Source: Gammaproteobacteria bacterium (lineage in GTDB: Bacteria; Pseudomonadota; Gammaproteobacteria; Pseudomonadales; Pseudohongiellaceae). From it: 8,784 nt of DNA. Position numbers and translations under genes: made by a program. The stretch covers positions 1 to 8,784 of the forward strand of contig RKSA01000224.1 in the NCBI GenBank assembly GCA_007571115.1, given 5' to 3'. The notes under the pieces were generated by a model. It saw nothing but the letters and a program-made list of their open reading frames with translations, did no database searches and had not been told where the DNA came from. This document shows positions 8,763 to 8,784 of the stretch, piece by piece. Within the stretch, counting starts at the first letter, position 1. The number at the start of each line of letters is the position of its first letter.

Positions 8763-8783
8763 AGAAAGCGGAATCGGCAATTT
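8738..8783 (+). repeat. Exact 15-bp direct repeat at the window's 3' end
   Basis: CGGAATCGGCAATTT occurs at 8738-8752, at the end of the Nudix/ThiE-like gene, and again at 8769-8783, after its stop. The starts are 31 nt apart and in different frames. The second copy lacks the TTGC left arm needed for the hairpin. The region past the stop (8763-8784) is otherwise too short to interpret. Confidence 0.85.
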
Positions 8784-8784
8784 C

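Overview
The window is the 3' end of a dcw (division and cell wall) cluster from a Gram-negative bacterium, continuing into the secA-argJ-Nudix block. All recognisable genes lie on the + strand with little intergenic space. Order: 3' tip of a gene that may be ftsQ, ftsA, ftsZ, lpxC, secA, argJ, and a fused Nudix hydrolase/thiamine-phosphate-synthase-like gene. LpxC means a lipid A-making envelope. The order ftsA-ftsZ-lpxC-secA-argJ-(MutT/ThiE fusion) resembles Gammaproteobacteria such as Pseudomonas and some Betaproteobacteria. By eye the DNA is GC-rich (about 60%). FtsA and FtsZ read as rather divergent from the textbook gamma/beta sequences, so I do not place it below Proteobacteria (gamma or beta).

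Region by region. Positions 1-2639 hold the division pair: FtsA (actin-like membrane tether) and FtsZ (tubulin-like ring), separated by 88 nt that carry a strong Shine-Dalgarno site. Positions 2640-2804 are a non-coding gap with a clear stem-loop and a weak candidate promoter for lpxC. Positions 2805-3746 are lpxC, the committed step of lipid A synthesis. It carries three in-frame copies of a 15-bp repeat just before a zinc-ligand histidine. Positions 3747-3831 hold a perfect TATAAT inside a 14-bp palindrome, a likely secA promoter, with no room for a full secM-like gene. Positions 3832-8762 are secA, argJ and the Nudix/ThiE-like gene, which overlap by 17 and 20 nt and are probably translationally coupled. 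A terminator-like hairpin sits on the last codons of the final gene.

Functionally the genes are housekeeping: cytokinesis (FtsA, FtsZ), outer-membrane lipid synthesis (LpxC), protein export (SecA), arginine biosynthesis (ArgJ) and probable nucleotide-pool sanitation (Nudix). I see no mobile element, CRISPR array, tRNA or rRNA, and no obvious undescribed defence or biosynthetic system. The most unusual points are the LpxC repeat expansion, the TATAAT-in-palindrome motif found twice, and the degenerate ThiE-like domain.
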